From Aporrectodea caliginosa (lineage: Eukaryota > Annelida > Clitellata > Crassiclitellata > Lumbricidae): a stretch of 64,000 nt of DNA. The stretch lies in the NCBI GenBank assembly GCA_020284085.1, contig JACEVL010000081.1:1093501-1157500 (forward strand), given 5' to 3'. Below the pieces are notes generated by a model that did no database searches, was not told the origin of the DNA, and saw only the letters and a list, made by a program, of their open reading frames with translations. Below are positions 21,903 to 34,637 of the stretch, one piece after another (position 1 is the stretch's first letter; each line of letters starts with the position of its first letter). The translations under genes were made by a program, and so were the position numbers.

Positions 21903-22757
21903 ATGGATTTTTGCACAAGAAATATTCCACAGGTGTCATCAATGTTACATGCTAAATGCATAAAAGTAGAAATGAACTACGAATTCACTGGTGATTGTGG
22001 TGAAGATACTGCAATTTATGACGATGAAAAACCATTGGATTTACGAGTATGCACTAAACGTCTTCTAAGCACACCAGCAACACACGAGGACAGCATGGTA
22101 AATAGGTGTGAAAACACCAGTCTTGCTGACCAACAGTATGTCACTTCCGCTACACTCTCAACATCTAATACTCTGCTTTCACCATCTTTAGATACTTCTG
22201 AGACACAAAGTCATCTTCGAGATCACAAGGTCACAAAGTTCGTCGTAAAGTCGGAGGCTCATACCAGTCGCCGAAGTTTGAAATCACACACGTGCGAACG
22301 CTGTAACTACTCGACAGATGCCGAGGCGAAATATAGAGAACACTTGAAGGCTCACAGAGGGCGCTTCATCTGCAAGAACTGTAACAAGGCATGCATCAAA
22401 TCGTCGGATCTTTTCCGTCACTGGCTGTCACATGGTGTGCGAACCACAGACGGAAGGTACCTCTGCGACTCGTGTGATTTTGCCACTCTTCAGCGCAACG
22501 CATTGGAAGACCACATGAAATGTCACTACCACGTACGTCGTGCTAACCAGAACAAGCTCTGTGCTGTCTGGAGCCGGTGCGGCATGTGTGATGAGAGGGT
22601 ACCCCGCTCGAAAATCTTTGAACACAAACGGACCGTTCATGGGTGTTTCTTCCTTAAGCCAAGAGCGGGCATTCGTTTGGAACGTCAGAGTGAAGGTGTC
22701 TCTGTTACCAGCTCAGGCAAAGAAAATTCCAGCTGTTTAAAGATTAAACTTGAGTAG
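21903..22757 (+). CDS. four-finger C2H2 zinc-finger protein
   Basis: Probable sequence-specific DNA-binding nuclear protein of 284 residues, coded in one exon that starts after a splice acceptor (TTATTCTTTAG ending 21875), so a non-coding or alternative 5' exon lies upstream. Fingers: C131-C134-H147-H151, C157-C160-H173-H177, C188-C191-H204-H208, and an atypical C226-C229-H241-H246. The N-terminal 120 residues are Ser/Thr-rich and contain PLDLR at 44-48, close to the PxDLS motif bound by the CtBP corepressor. The spacing and the YSTDAEAKYREHLKAH style resemble REST/ZNF-type fingers, but no orthologue can be named. The 3' region carries a SINE. Confidence 0.8.
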   Translation: MDFCTRNIPQVSSMLHAKCIKVEMNYEFTGDCGEDTAIYDDEKPLDLRVCTKRLLSTPATHEDSMVNRCENTSLADQQYVTSATLSTSNTLLSPSLDTSETQSHLRDHKVTKFVVKSEAHTSRRSLKSHTCERCNYSTDAEAKYREHLKAHRGRFICKNCNKACIKSSDLFRHWLSHGVRTTDGRYLCDSCDFATLQRNALEDHMKCHYHVRRANQNKLCAVWSRCGMCDERVPRSKIFEHKRTVHGCFFLKPRAGIRLERQSEGVSVTSSGKENSSCLKIKLE

Positions 22758-23157
22758 CAGGTTTCTTCACATGTAATATATTAAATGTTATGGCTAGGAA
22801 CTGCTCCTGGAATAGTTGTAATTTTCAATACCTGGATGGCGCACCACAATAAGTCGAAGACTTCCTCACGCTTGCAATTAAACTCTGACCTCAGAAACTT
22901 GTTGTACATAGCGGTACTTGCAATCTAGCCTAATTTAAGTGCAGTAATAAATGTTAGACTGGCAGTTGGAAGTTTCACTTCTACAGATGATATCACTTGC
23001 TTTCGAAAAGCTGTGAACCTCTGTTTGCCTATCAGATGGTCCAATGAAAATGGATTTGTCAACTCATGCAATATGGAGTACTAGAAAGTAAAACCTCTGT
23101 TACCAATACATTAAAAAATATATTTGCTGAGCTGTGGCCTGAGTTAGAGATTGTGCT

Positions 23158-23391
23158 GGGGCACGGTGGTGTAGGGGTATGTTCGGTGCCTTGCAGCCGG
23201 AGGGTTGCGGGTTCGAATCCACCTCAAGCCGCCGCGTAGGACCCTGGGCAAGTCCTTCATTCGCAATTGCTCATGCGCTTCGGCGTGAAACTCCGATTCA
23301 GTGTCCGCGCTGTAGTTGGGAGCACCTCTGCGTAGAAATCTTGAAGGGGCGCTATATAAATATCTGAAATGAATGAATGAGTGAATGAGTT
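23158..23391 (+). mobile_element. tRNA-derived SINE (family 1), 3' of zinc-finger gene
   Basis: Starts GGGGCACGGTGGTGTAGGGG, B box GGGTTCGAATCC, body as in the copy at 13061-13287 but in the opposite orientation, tail GGGGCGCTATATAAATATC and (GAAT)n. It probably lies within the 3' untranslated region of the zinc-finger gene. Confidence 0.88.
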
Positions 23392-23552
23392 ATATCACTG
23401 TTGCAAGTGACCTACTTGAAAAATGACTGCTGCATCTAAATCTCCTGTATAAACTTTTTGGCCTTTGCAAAGGTCCATTATTTTTCCATTGGGTGATATT
23501 TTCATGTATGTAAGTTTTGTACAATGTTTTTGCATGTGCAACAAATACTTTT

Positions 23553-23558
23553 AATAAA
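23553..23558 (+). other. polyadenylation signal AATAAA
   Basis: AATAAATAAACAATAAAT cluster about 800 bp after the zinc-finger stop codon, a plausible transcript end that would place the SINE in the 3' UTR. Confidence 0.5.
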
Positions 23559-26085
23559 TAAACAATAAATCTAACCTAACCTAACATCATATGGAAACTT
23601 CGTTTGGATCATGGCAAAATTTGGAAACGGGAAAGAATATCTTGTTTGCGGGCTTTATACCTGAAGGCAGCATGTGCATTTAAGTCAGGAAATGCACTTT
23701 GAAATTATTTATAACCAGTATAACAAAATGTTTGATTGCAACTTTCAATTTAATAATCTATTGGATTTCAATTTGGTTTCTCCAGAAGATTATGATTTTT
23801 GATTGCGATTTTACTCGCAACAACCATCAACTGATGTTTTGGGCATTATATATAGCGGTGCTTTAGATGTCATCATGTTAGATTAATTATTGATACTAAT
23901 TCCTTACAGCTCATGGGGTAACTTTAATAGGGTCAGGTAAGGGAAGTTTGACTTCAACAACCTTCAGCCATACATGTACAATGTCCTTAAGATGCTTTTC
24001 AATACATAATATTATGTTGAATTTGCCTAAATTGGAATTTGCCTGAGATTTATTTTGTATGTTTGGACTACTTTTATGTCCAAGTTTGCATTATCAGTTA
24101 TTTCTTCTAGTTTGCATTGAATTTCCTGTACTTTCTGGATATGTTCATATATCCTCCACTGTGAAAGCTTGACCACTTTCATTTGGTGATTATGAAGAGC
24201 TTTACTGTAAGCCATTTGCACACTGTTGAGCCCATATTTGCAGGCCGTTTGTGACTAGAAAATCACTGATTTTATATAGCAGCCAGCCAGGGTCTTCAGA
24301 TTGGCGTCGACTGCAAATGAGCTTTAGGTACATGGTGACTCGACTGTTTCCTTGTCCCATGCTTCACTAATAGTTTATCTTCCCATACAATCTACTCCAC
24401 TGGATATTGGTTTATAACGATCTACTAGTGATGCAGGCTAATTTACCAACATTCATTCTATCCAATGTACATATGAATGAGTCCTGAATGCACAACTCAT
24501 GCGAGGCCTTGGAAAGCGCTACGCACATAACCGAATAAACTAGCCATGGGTTTATACAGAGAAAACACCTGACAAATACAGTTATGACTTGTGCAAAATC
24601 TTTTTATGTATTACAAATGTTAACAAGCAATCAATCAAAAGGCACTTCAGATATGGGAATATGATTTTACAACAAAATGATATTGATAAAAATAAATGAG
24701 ATGAACTTTAGCCAAAAAACGAGTACAGTTTGGACTCGTTACCATGAAGTCGTCTTATGATACAGCATGTAAAACCAGATCGCATACAAATGGGATTATG
24801 CTGAAAAAGTCAATATTTAGTGCTACACTGCAGTTGTTGTATGGCACTTAAACCAATATGGCACGTAAGTAAATACGGCAGGTTAAGTTGGGAAATACAA
24901 CACCACTTCGTGTAAATTGCTAAGCTGGTTCACATTCAAGGACATGAATTACTTTGCAAAGTTCTGACTTGAAATTATTTTCTTACTCTTATTTAAAAAT
25001 TTACAAGCTTTGCTATCATATTCATCCTGTGCACAAGGAAGGTAAAACAGAGCGTAAATCAGAAGCATGTCCATAAGAATGAAGTTGCACTTTCTGAAGA
25101 CGGCCATTTACGGCAGCACATGGCCATCTCCACTAACAATTTCAACACAAATCAACAACAGAGTATTTTAAAAACAGGAATCAAACAGGAGAGTATTTAA
25201 AAAACTATAAAGACGAACTTTAGATTGTCATTACTATCACTGCCAATCATGTTAGTTTGTAGAAAAAGTTAATGTCAATAAAACAAACTGCGTAAACTGG
25301 ACATGACTTTGCAGGATCTGGATTTCTGCTCTATATGAACAATAAAAAATCTTTCTACAAAAGCCCAGTCCCTAATCAGTTTAACTGTCCATTAAAAACA
25401 GTACAGCAAGCGTTGAAGACAGAATCAGTCGCCTATAATGGGTCATCTATAAATGACCTCTGCAACAAACATTAAATACTTTGGACCCCTCGCTCCCCTC
25501 TTTCACATTTAGCATCACCCTCCCCATTCCCCTTACAGATGTCCGCATTACTAAGGATCCATACCACGGCAAAAGTATTTTACTGCAATTTAAGAAATTT
25601 ATTGCAGTCATGAATTTAATTCTGTAGATGTTTCACATGAATATGCTTTTATATCGAAATTGCAGGAACAGTGTCAGTGCTGAATATGACATGATTTTGA
25701 TGCTATTTGCAAATCACGAGCTGTATTAAAAACTCGTTAAAAATAAAATATGAGCGACTCCAATCTGAAATTTTCAGCAGTTGTTCATGGTAGATACTAC
25801 AATCATGACTTCTTGCCTCCAAGTGAACGTCAGGTGAAACTGATCCACACAGTACATCCACACAGTACAGATCTTTAAAATCGAGATCTTGGGTATTGGT
25901 ACTGCATACACCATGCACAAGATTATAATATTAAAAGAAAAGTTACTAATATACCTGTTACTGTTACCAATGTCTAGGCTTTTCACTTCGGTGGTCGGTG
26001 TTCAAATCCATGAATGTCATGCTAAACCAATATCCACAAATCCACAATAAATGTATCCAGCTGTGGAAAAATTCAGTGGCGTTCA
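23559..26085. other. AT-rich intergenic DNA
   Basis: No gene, RNA gene or clear transposon end seen. A decayed stretch near 25440-25550 (GGTCATCTATAAATGACCTC, then CCCCTC-rich) resembles one end of the GGGGCCGTCCAT MITE family. Confidence 0.4.
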
Positions 26086-26089
26086 CTAA

Positions 26090-26436
26090 CCCTTTGAACC
26101 TGAAAGGCCGAAAAATGGCCCGTAACTTGGGGGAAATCATACATGAAAAACTCTAAAACCGGCCTCACCATCTACTATAATTTCCCAACAGGATTTTAAA
26201 GCAGCATGTGCTTAATTAGCACTCACACAGCATACACCTATACATTTCAATGCAAATATATCATATTGTTGTGGCTGTGTTCACCTCTGTTCATAGATCT
26301 CTATGGTTTGTATGAACAACAGTGAATGTGACAATAATATTCATCGTATGTTTTAGCATCGTCTATTGTTGACTATAAATTGCCCAGGCACCTCGGGTAT
26401 ATGTGTTAAATAACTCGGGAGTGTAAGTTCAAAGGG
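26090..26436. mobile_element. piggyBac-like MITE
   Basis: 347 bp with ends CCCTTTGAACC and complement CCCTTTGAACT, next to CTAA on the left (26086-26089) and TTAA on the right (26437-26440). CCCTTTGA-type ends beside TTAA are the piggyBac pattern. Left target is one base off. Confidence 0.55.
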
Positions 26437-26440
26437 TTAA

Positions 26441-28734
26441 CATATGAAAGCTTCTTGAAATCCAAAGCACACACACAAACACTGTATGATGCAATCTGTC
26501 AGCATTTTTACCAAACATGGTCAATTCTATGACCTCAGCCAAAAGAACTGATTCACACTGTAAGTAAGTATACATACAAAGTGGCAAGATCTAGGACCAT
26601 GTGAATGTTGATGCTGTCAATCAGAATATATAACAGAGAGATGAATTAATGAAAATTAAAACTATAATTAAGCTAACAATCAAGTAAAACTAGTAAGCAG
26701 TAAACATTGCAGTAAACAGAGTAGAGTAGTCAACAATGAAGCGAAATTTGTAATAAAAACTGTTGCAGTCTAAATGAAAAAAAACAAAAAAACTAAACAA
26801 TAACTGGTAAGTAATTAATAAAACACACCACATAAGCATAATCAAAATATTCTATGGAATACCTACAGCAATTTTGCAAGCACAACAAAACTTTAGTTAA
26901 CAGAAGCACATCAATAGAACAGCCACAAAATTTATACTGTATGAAACAGGGCACAACTTCCTGCCACCATACCCATAAATATTTTATGGGGCCAATATAC
27001 AAATGTGAATCTGAGGAGTGGTTAGTCAGTTGCTAGGTGAAGAATATCCAGATGTTTGAAAGCCAATGAGAAATAGTGAGTTTTGTGGTGTTTCTTAAAG
27101 GACGAGAAACAGTTTGAGCATTGGACAGACATTGGTAGTTGGTTCCATTCCTTAGGGACAGCAACATTTTATGCACACGAGCCCCATGACAGTGCTAAAT
27201 CGAGGCTCAACCAAGAGACCCATATTCGAAGATCGCAGACTGTGTGACAGAACGTAAAGAGATAGTAGTGGTTGAAGTGTGGAGTAGAAGCGCTCGTTAA
27301 TATGAGAGCTTTACAGGTATTCTGAATTCTACAGGAAGCCACTGCAGCTGATCGAGCAGAGTTAAGGAGTTTGACGAAGATGCAGACAGCACCATGTGAG
27401 CCCAAATGGCACTCAAGTGAGCATGTTAGCAGGGCTGACACAACAATTAAAATCTGATTGACAGATCCATTTGCTTAGTTACTAATAAAGAACAAGTCTT
27501 AAGTCGTGTGCTCTGTGGTATTTCTTGACGTCTATTCCATAAACAATAGAAACCATTTTGTTTGATAGTGGTTTTGTGTAGTCTGATCAAGAACAAGTTT
27601 GATGAAATTCTGCAGTTCTAAGAGATGCTTTATAAGTCTATGAGTATAATTACAATTTTGATGACTGCCAATTTACACCTTCATGGCTGGCGTACTAAAT
27701 TACAATGGGACACACATGGTTTGATCTCTTGCAGAAATTCATTCTAATTAAAAAAATAACAGTCAGATCTTGGCTTTCAGTACAAATTTCTCAGCTAAAA
27801 CTTCAGTAAAAATGATAGATAAAAAACAATTAACACAAAATAATCTTCCGAAAAACTTAAAAGTTTAAAACACCACACCACACACACGTTAACATTATCA
27901 CAATTAATTATGGCAATGTTCAATAAGAGCATCATTTAACAGTGAGTGATAAGCATTCATCAAGGCACTTTTAATGCTTGAATCATTAAGTCTGCAATAA
28001 TCGATCAACAACTCATTGATATTACTATACATAAACAAGTTTGAACAGCAGTAGTACAGATTATGAAGGCTAACATATTAATGCGGAGTGTGTACCAGTA
28101 TTTCGCGTATACGTATTATATTTGCAAATATTTGCATCATTCGTTGCTACAGTATCACCTTCTCTCCCATTCCTGTACATATGTGAGAATTTTTAAGTAA
28201 TTTCCTTCTAAATCCCACCACCCGAAGTAACGTAAACTTGGCCAGTGTGTCATGCATGGCTTTCTGGTCAGTCAAGCCTAATGCCCACTGTGTCATGCAC
28301 CGCCTTCTGGTCAGTCAAGCCTAATGACCAACTGTCTCCAAATTAATATATCATCTGTTCCCTGGTACCTGACTCAGGAAGTTTTTTTTAGCAAGGTACT
28401 GCTTCGAGGATACCAAAATAATCCCTTTCCCTACAGAACTTTTACTAACAAGTTCTAATGTTCGATTCAAAGCTGTTGGCTGCAGAAAATTCCCCAACTA
28501 ATGAAATGCCGTTCTCAGATCAAAAAATATTTCCGTATAAAAGTAAAATACAATGAAAGTTTTCAAGCATACACTTGATAAACCCAACCCTTTGCTTTCA
28601 AATCTTGGTCATCTCGCACAACGTCTCTCTGATAGGCGCAAAACCAATCTTTTCTGAAATTCCTCTATAACCCATACCAATCCCGTAATTCTTCATAGAA
28701 GTTACTCTGGCCATCACACCGATGGTAAGATGAT
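26441..28734. other. intergenic, with unclassified dispersed repeat
   Basis: No gene recognised. The part at about 27040-27480 (TTGGTTCCATTCCTTAGGGA and following) has the style of the 3' part of a minus-strand LINE, but no reading frame survives. CAGTCAAGCCTAATG-type text is duplicated near 28240-28325. Confidence 0.35.
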
Positions 28735-31700
28735 CTAAAGTGGCACTTTCTCTCCAAACGCCCTCTCTTCATCCTCTGGAGGAGGGGCTGAAGCGGAATT
28801 TCTCGATGGCTCAGCATCATCACCTTCAGATTTAGAAGATGAGATTTTTCTCTGCAGCAGACAAGACACAATTGTGAATTAGATGCAAGTTTGTATACGT
28901 GTTTGAAAGTACATCCAATCAGCAAGTGAAAAAGACACCTCATAATTCGCAGAGTATCATAATTTAACCAGGATGCCCCTCATATCCACATATATTTTCC
29001 AGTGGACGAGTTTTTATTGCAATTCATTTTTACCACCCATCAGTGGCGCTCCTGACCTGTGAAATCGCTGTCAAATAATACAGACTGGGTGCTTGCAAAA
29101 CTGTGGAAGGGACAAATGAAGAAGCTCCAGTCACAGCTCTTGAGAAAGGCGATACCAGCTGGTGGGGTGGGTTCAACACAGGCAAATCTGTCAGTTGTGA
29201 AGTCGGTTGATTGGCCAACCGGCCAGTCAGTCAGTCTCCCTCCCATGTCTATCAGTCATTCTCCTAAAATAATCACTTGTTTCATCTGCTGTCACCAAAC
29301 CATACCAATCAGTACTGCATAAGAATTAGTGATAGGCAACTTAAATTGCCTTATTTCAACCCTTATTTCTTTCAGTCCTTAAAACAAAATTGTCCATGAT
29401 TTCATTCTGCACACAAAACATTAAAAAATGTCTCCCTAAATATTTCTGTCAAATACAGAAGTGCTCACTCTGACGCTAGTATAAGCCTCTCCAACTTTTT
29501 CGCCCATTGACTTTACTGCAGTTGAGTTTCTACAAACAAAACCATATATCAAATTCTACAATCAACATTCAAGCATTTTAGAGCGTACAAAATTGACCTT
29601 CAATATATTGTCATGCAAACTTCTAACAGTCAACTACAACACCCATGGTGTTTTACTTACGCTCACCTACATCCTAACCTCAATTACGAATTTCTGCACT
29701 TCATTGTCCATTTTTCATCAACTGATAAACCTTTATGAAAGTTTTAATTTAATTGACATAACTTAATTATCATGTCAGCACCATCAATGAGGATTTTTCT
29801 TCAAATTGCCCTTTGTAAATTAGGGAATCCACATACAACACTGACCAAAGTACAACCAAGTAATGAATAGCAATTCTCATCACATCTAATCTTATGCACA
29901 AGATAACAGTGCCTTAAAATTAGTAAATTTGAATAGCTATGGCATTCTGCAGTGTACTGGGAGATTGGAAGAAGACACTTGGCTAGGGTAGTCGTCACTG
30001 AGCTTTGGAACTGTAACAGGAAGTAAATTATATCAGGGACCAACTAATCCTTTAAACTCAATAGGCAGTTGGACAACCTGAGGTCTGAAAATTTCCGTGA
30101 AGCAAAATCTCCAACTGTCTTGAATGCTGCATTCGTCTTGATAACTCTGAAAAATGCAAATAAAACCATCAGTTTATGTTTTATCAGTGGACTCATTCAA
30201 TACCTGAGTGTGATAAATAGTCTAATTCAACTTCATGAATTTGATCTACGGGTAAATTTAATAAGCAGTACTGGTACATTTGCAAGAGGCTTATCATCTA
30301 CAATCACCTACAAACTGTGCTTGACCATTTATAAAGAACTGAATGACCTCATGCCAGATCATATCTCTGACTTCAGCAATCAGGTAGCAGATAAACGGAA
30401 CAGAGGTCGGCTATGATCCTCATAGAAATCAGCTAGAAGTCCCGTGGTCTTTTATGAAGTTTGGCAAAAGTTATTTATGTGTCACACTATGTGGAACAAT
30501 CTTCCCACCACACGAAGAATGCATCATTTCTGGAGGCATTCAAATCACAGCTAAGCTATTACACAGTTCAAGAGCAGTATGACTTTCACTAAACTTTTTA
30601 ACTCAACAGTGCCTCTTCTTCAACTTATGTTGTACTACAGTGCTATATAAATCATCTCAGTAGTATTACAATTACATATTCTCATACACGTGGATTGGAT
30701 GTTAGCCGTAGCTAACATGCACAGAAAACAGCAATCTTGCAACTGGATTAGCACTTTAACGATGACAGTGTACTAAAAGTGGCTGGGAAACCAATGCAGC
30801 TCTTCGTTAAAATGTTAACCTGTTGACATGAAGAATGTCTCAACAGAGCCATAGATACAACCTGAAGACCACAAACATAAATCCTACACTCAATTCAATA
30901 TTTATGTACCCGGATAAGTGTAAAGTGCCTGCCTGATAAGAACCTTACAAGCAATTAGGAACATAACTATCATCCAGATCTAAACATAAGCTGAAAATGT
31001 TTCTTAAATTGTGTTAGACAGAACATTTAAGAATTTCAGTCAAAGAAAGACAATCTGATGCAAAAAGCAAACATGCTGCCCCAAGCTGCTATAAACTGCT
31101 GATACATCAACAAATCAACATCTATCATCTATCTCTAAATTTATTGAGCATTACTGGCTTACAGCTCATACTACGAAGGTCATTGGAAAGTGCAGCACTT
31201 ACGGTTCAGACTCTTTAAGCGACTGATAGCCATGGCGCACACCTTCCTTTAGTTCATCGATCTTTGTTATTCCAAGTTTCCGTTTCAGCTCAGCAACTTC
31301 TCTTGACTTTGTGTCAAGCGTGGCCTGCAGGGTCTCGATTTCCTTCTCCACCTACAAAACAAACACTGCCTGTCAAATTCATCAATCCCACAAATGCAAT
31401 TAAAATTTGCACTGACCTATGCCGCCGCTTGGGGCAATCAATTATCTAGAAATCCTGTAATGATAAGGTTCATGATGATACCATAGTAACACTTATAATG
31501 ATGAGCAATTATTATTATTTTTTATTATTATTGTTGTCATCAACATCATCATCTTTTAATCAAGGCAGAAACAATCCTTTGTAAACCCACCAACGTGTTC
31601 CACAGGGCTTACTGGCAGTGTGGTGTCTGCGTATTGAATTTGACAATGCATACCACATTCCATCTGCATACACTTCTGGCATTTATTCGAAAGAGGCCCA

Positions 31701-32843
31701 AATACCCATCACTACCCATCCTATTCTTATTGCCATTATTTTTATTGGTCCCTATTTCACTTCTTTCCTGTATGCCTGCTCCCTCTTTCCGTAATTCCCC
31801 TCCTATCCTTCCCCCTCCTTCAATCTCAGGGTTGTTCAATTAATTAAGGCCAACAAGGAAAAGCATTAGACATCATCAATATTATCCTAAGACCCTTTGA
31901 CATAAAATAATAGCCAATAATATCCTGGACCAAACTTTAAACGGAATAGCCAACGCCTACACATTTTTATTTATTTTTGTCGTTTTCCTGTAATCGCATT
32001 GCGTTCTGACAATGTGTTATGAATAAACGAAGATTCTATTATTACCATTGTATTATATTGTGGCATACAAGGTAAGGTGAGTGTATGGGAAACTCACTTT
32101 TAGCTCACCGTAATTATGTGCTCAAGGTGCCTGCCAACACCCTACACTATTGGGTCATTTGGGTGGGACCAAACTTACAACCATCAACATAAGTGAACAC
32201 CTATGCTCAATACGGATACCTGTGCACTGCAGTCATTTGAGAAGAGGGCAGGGGCACAAGTCATATGAAAACCGAAGCAAAGTGATTTATGGATACCTAC
32301 TTATTAACATATTATTATGTATTACTTTGTGATTGATATTCGCACACTGATTTAATAATTAAAGATGCATTCCCATTTCTCAGTGCTGTAAGATCTGTTA
32401 GCTTCAACCAGAGATGGGTAACTAATCGATTAGATTCCAATCGATAAGCTAATTGATTAGACAAACAGCTAATACTAATTGATTAGCCACAAGATTTTGC
32501 TAATTCTAATTCTAATCGATTAGCAAATCTAAGTAGCTAATTCTAATTTTAATTTATTAGGAATTTAACTAATCATGCCCATGTCTGGCTTAAACGACCT
32601 GCACGTAAATGTTACATGTATACCATTTGTATTCCTATCACTTACCAGGCTCACCAGTGAAACAATGCTTCAGTTTTCAAAAGGATGTCACCAAACATTT
32701 GAACCGTACCTTGGTTAATGCTTTCCGCCATTCCCTCTGCTGCCTTGACGTATCAAAAGAGAAGTAGGATGGCGACGTAGGAGAAGACACAGGACTCGAT
32801 GGACTAACGTAAACCGGAGACGAACTGGCAAAAAGTTCCTCGT
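28735..32843 (-). CDS. TPD52-family (tumour protein D52-like) gene, partial model
   Basis: Coiled-coil trafficking adaptor family. Minus-strand exons: 32843-32710 (DEELFASSSPVYVSPSS... EWRKALTK), 31351-31203 (VEKEIETLQATLDTKS... AELKRKLGI... DELKEGVRHGYQSLKE), and a probable last exon 28851-28735 ending in an acidic tail (PPPEDEERAFGEKVPL, stop). The first two join in frame and reproduce the TPD52 hallmark: KVEEEI-TL-type coil, then E-KRKLGI and ELK. Splice sites are canonical (TTTTTAG/AC, AAG/GTACGG, TTTGTAG/GT, CC/GTAAGT, CTGCTGCAG/AG). Exon 31351 ends in phase 2 and the last exon reads in phase 0, so at least one middle exon (the KTSE/AGQKASAAF region) is missing from my model. The 5' exon was also not found. 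The last exon is assigned only by position and splice signal. Confidence 0.6.
30270..30670 (+). mobile_element. LINE 3' fragment (degraded)
   Basis: Encodes YKLCLTIYKELNDLMPDHIS followed, after frame changes, by a WNNLPTTRR-like motif and a tail GTGCTATATAAATCATC. The same reverse-transcriptase C-terminal region as other fragments, strongly decayed. Lies in a TPD52-like intron, opposite strand. Confidence 0.6.
32409..32587. mobile_element. short hAT-like MITE rich in CTAATCGATTAG
   Basis: 179 bp with ends CAGAGATGGG and complement CAGACATGGG, flanked by GCTTCAAC (32401-32408) and GCTTAAAC (32588-32595), 7 of 8 matching. The interior is an array of AATCGATTAG-like palindromes. Confidence 0.65.
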
Positions 32844-33989
32844 CTAAAAAATTTAAACATAACAAATATATGTCACCATTTTCAACATCTGATGAATAAT
32901 TTATACATATTATCATTTCATCAGTAATGATTTGAAACTTTTATTATCACTGTCCATCTGTAACATTTAATTCTATTAGTGCTACATTAATACAAAAACA
33001 TTAGTATTGTTATATTGTTGAAGAACTCTGTTACAATTTTGTTGACTGATTGTCAACACTGTAGTTAAAATAATGGTAGTTTTAAAGTGTTTGGAAGACC
33101 TCTGTCTGTGTCAGAATCTCTGCAACATCTGCTGAGAAAGCCAATTCCTCTTAACATTCTCCACTAATTATTTTAATTATTATTAATTAATAATCAGTAA
33201 TTCTAATGTGCTGGTGTCTACTTCACAAGGCATCAACCGATGGCATGCCAAAACCAAGCCATAATCACGTCAACATCCAGGAAATCAACTAACATTAGAA
33301 GACAGAGTAATCGCCTATGGTGAATAAGCAATTTCAAAAGTAGGTCTCAAGGTGTGAACGAAATTACATAAGCACGCAAGGAAAATGAACAGATACTGGG
33401 AGAGTTCCAACATATAGATCTAGCAACAGAAAATCTTATTCATGAAGAACAGTTCTAGTCTTAGGTATCACCTGAGAAAGATAATCAGATGACCTGGTTA
33501 AATAGTGGGCAATGAGGACTGATCATACGTACTGTCATTGGCCAGTGTTCAATAAACAGTCTATAAACTCCCAATTTGAAAAAAATCTTTTCCTGAACAA
33601 GCACATGTGTAGAAAGCCCATACTTTTACATACCCAATATTACTTAAAGGTTCTCACCACAGTACCTCTTTGGAGTTTCTCCATGTTTGACTTCATGTTA
33701 GCAACAAGTTCTAATTAGAGACAAACGCGTTTGAAAAAGATATCTTTGAAGACGAGGGACACAGCATCTATTTCTGTGTATGTCATGAATATGCATATAT
33801 ATGACAACTTACAGACACCATTCAGTCAGTGCGAGACAAGCAGAATCAAACACAACGTCCTATTTATGAGCAGCATATGGGCCAAGTCACAGAATTTGAA
33901 ATATTCAGGTCATTGAAACTTCTTTAATTGCCATGGAGTATCCAGTAGTAGAAATTCAGTTTTCGAAGGGCTACAGAGCAGTTAATTGG
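32844..33989. other. no recognisable gene
   Basis: AT-rich. May contain the missing 5' exon of the TPD52-like gene, but none could be identified. Confidence 0.3.
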
Positions 33990-34637
33990 CTGCTATCAAG
34001 ACTGCACCGCCTCAAAGGCAGTGGAAACAGGTGCACAGATAACTCACACAACAGGCTATCAAATCATAATTTATGTAAATCTGAGTATAATCAGCATATA
34101 AATGATATCCCGGTGAATGACTGTCGAGCAGTGTGTCAAGTGGTGTGATATGTAAAATAAACATGAGGACCACTCCCATGGAATCGTGCAGAACACCATA
34201 GATCAACAAACCACTAGAAAAAAAATTACCATGAAATATTCTAAATGAGCGTGTGGACCAGTGTTTACGTTAACACCCAAACGGCCATTTTTAAGTCCAT
34301 AACAAATGTCCAAAACGTCCAAATTTCTCAGGCTAGGCGTAAATTCCAGATAGCTATGTTTAAAATTCAAGGTAAGTAAGTAAAAATACGTCCTCTTTTT
34401 GGACTCTAACGGAAAAGCTGGTGTGGACTCAGCATGCATATTGTAAATCAATGCAGATTGAGACCAGAAACTACTAAAACAGTGCTGGAGATGAGACAAA
34501 ATAAGAGAATGACCCACAGTATCAAAAGCAGTAGACAAGACAAGAAGAACAAGTGTTGTCACCCTATCATTATCTATAGAGCATTTACTTAATGACATTA
34601 TGAACAGCAGGAAGGGTGGAATCAACTCAAAGCACAA
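33990..34637 (-). mobile_element. LINE reverse-transcriptase core fragment
   Basis: The minus strand encodes LLVLSTAFDTVGHSLILSHL (palm with first catalytic Asp) and, after a frame change, GVVLMFILHITPLDTLL then YHLYADYTQIYI, the YADD-box region with the second Asp replaced by Tyr. Same general class as CR1/L2 LINEs. Dead through frameshifts and active-site loss. Confidence 0.75.

Noticed and set aside
29054..29192. candidate minus-strand exon (acceptor ACTGACAG, donor ACAG/GTCAGG)
   Set aside because: Splice-like sites exist, but the peptide has no TPD52 similarity and joining it to the last exon gives a stop.
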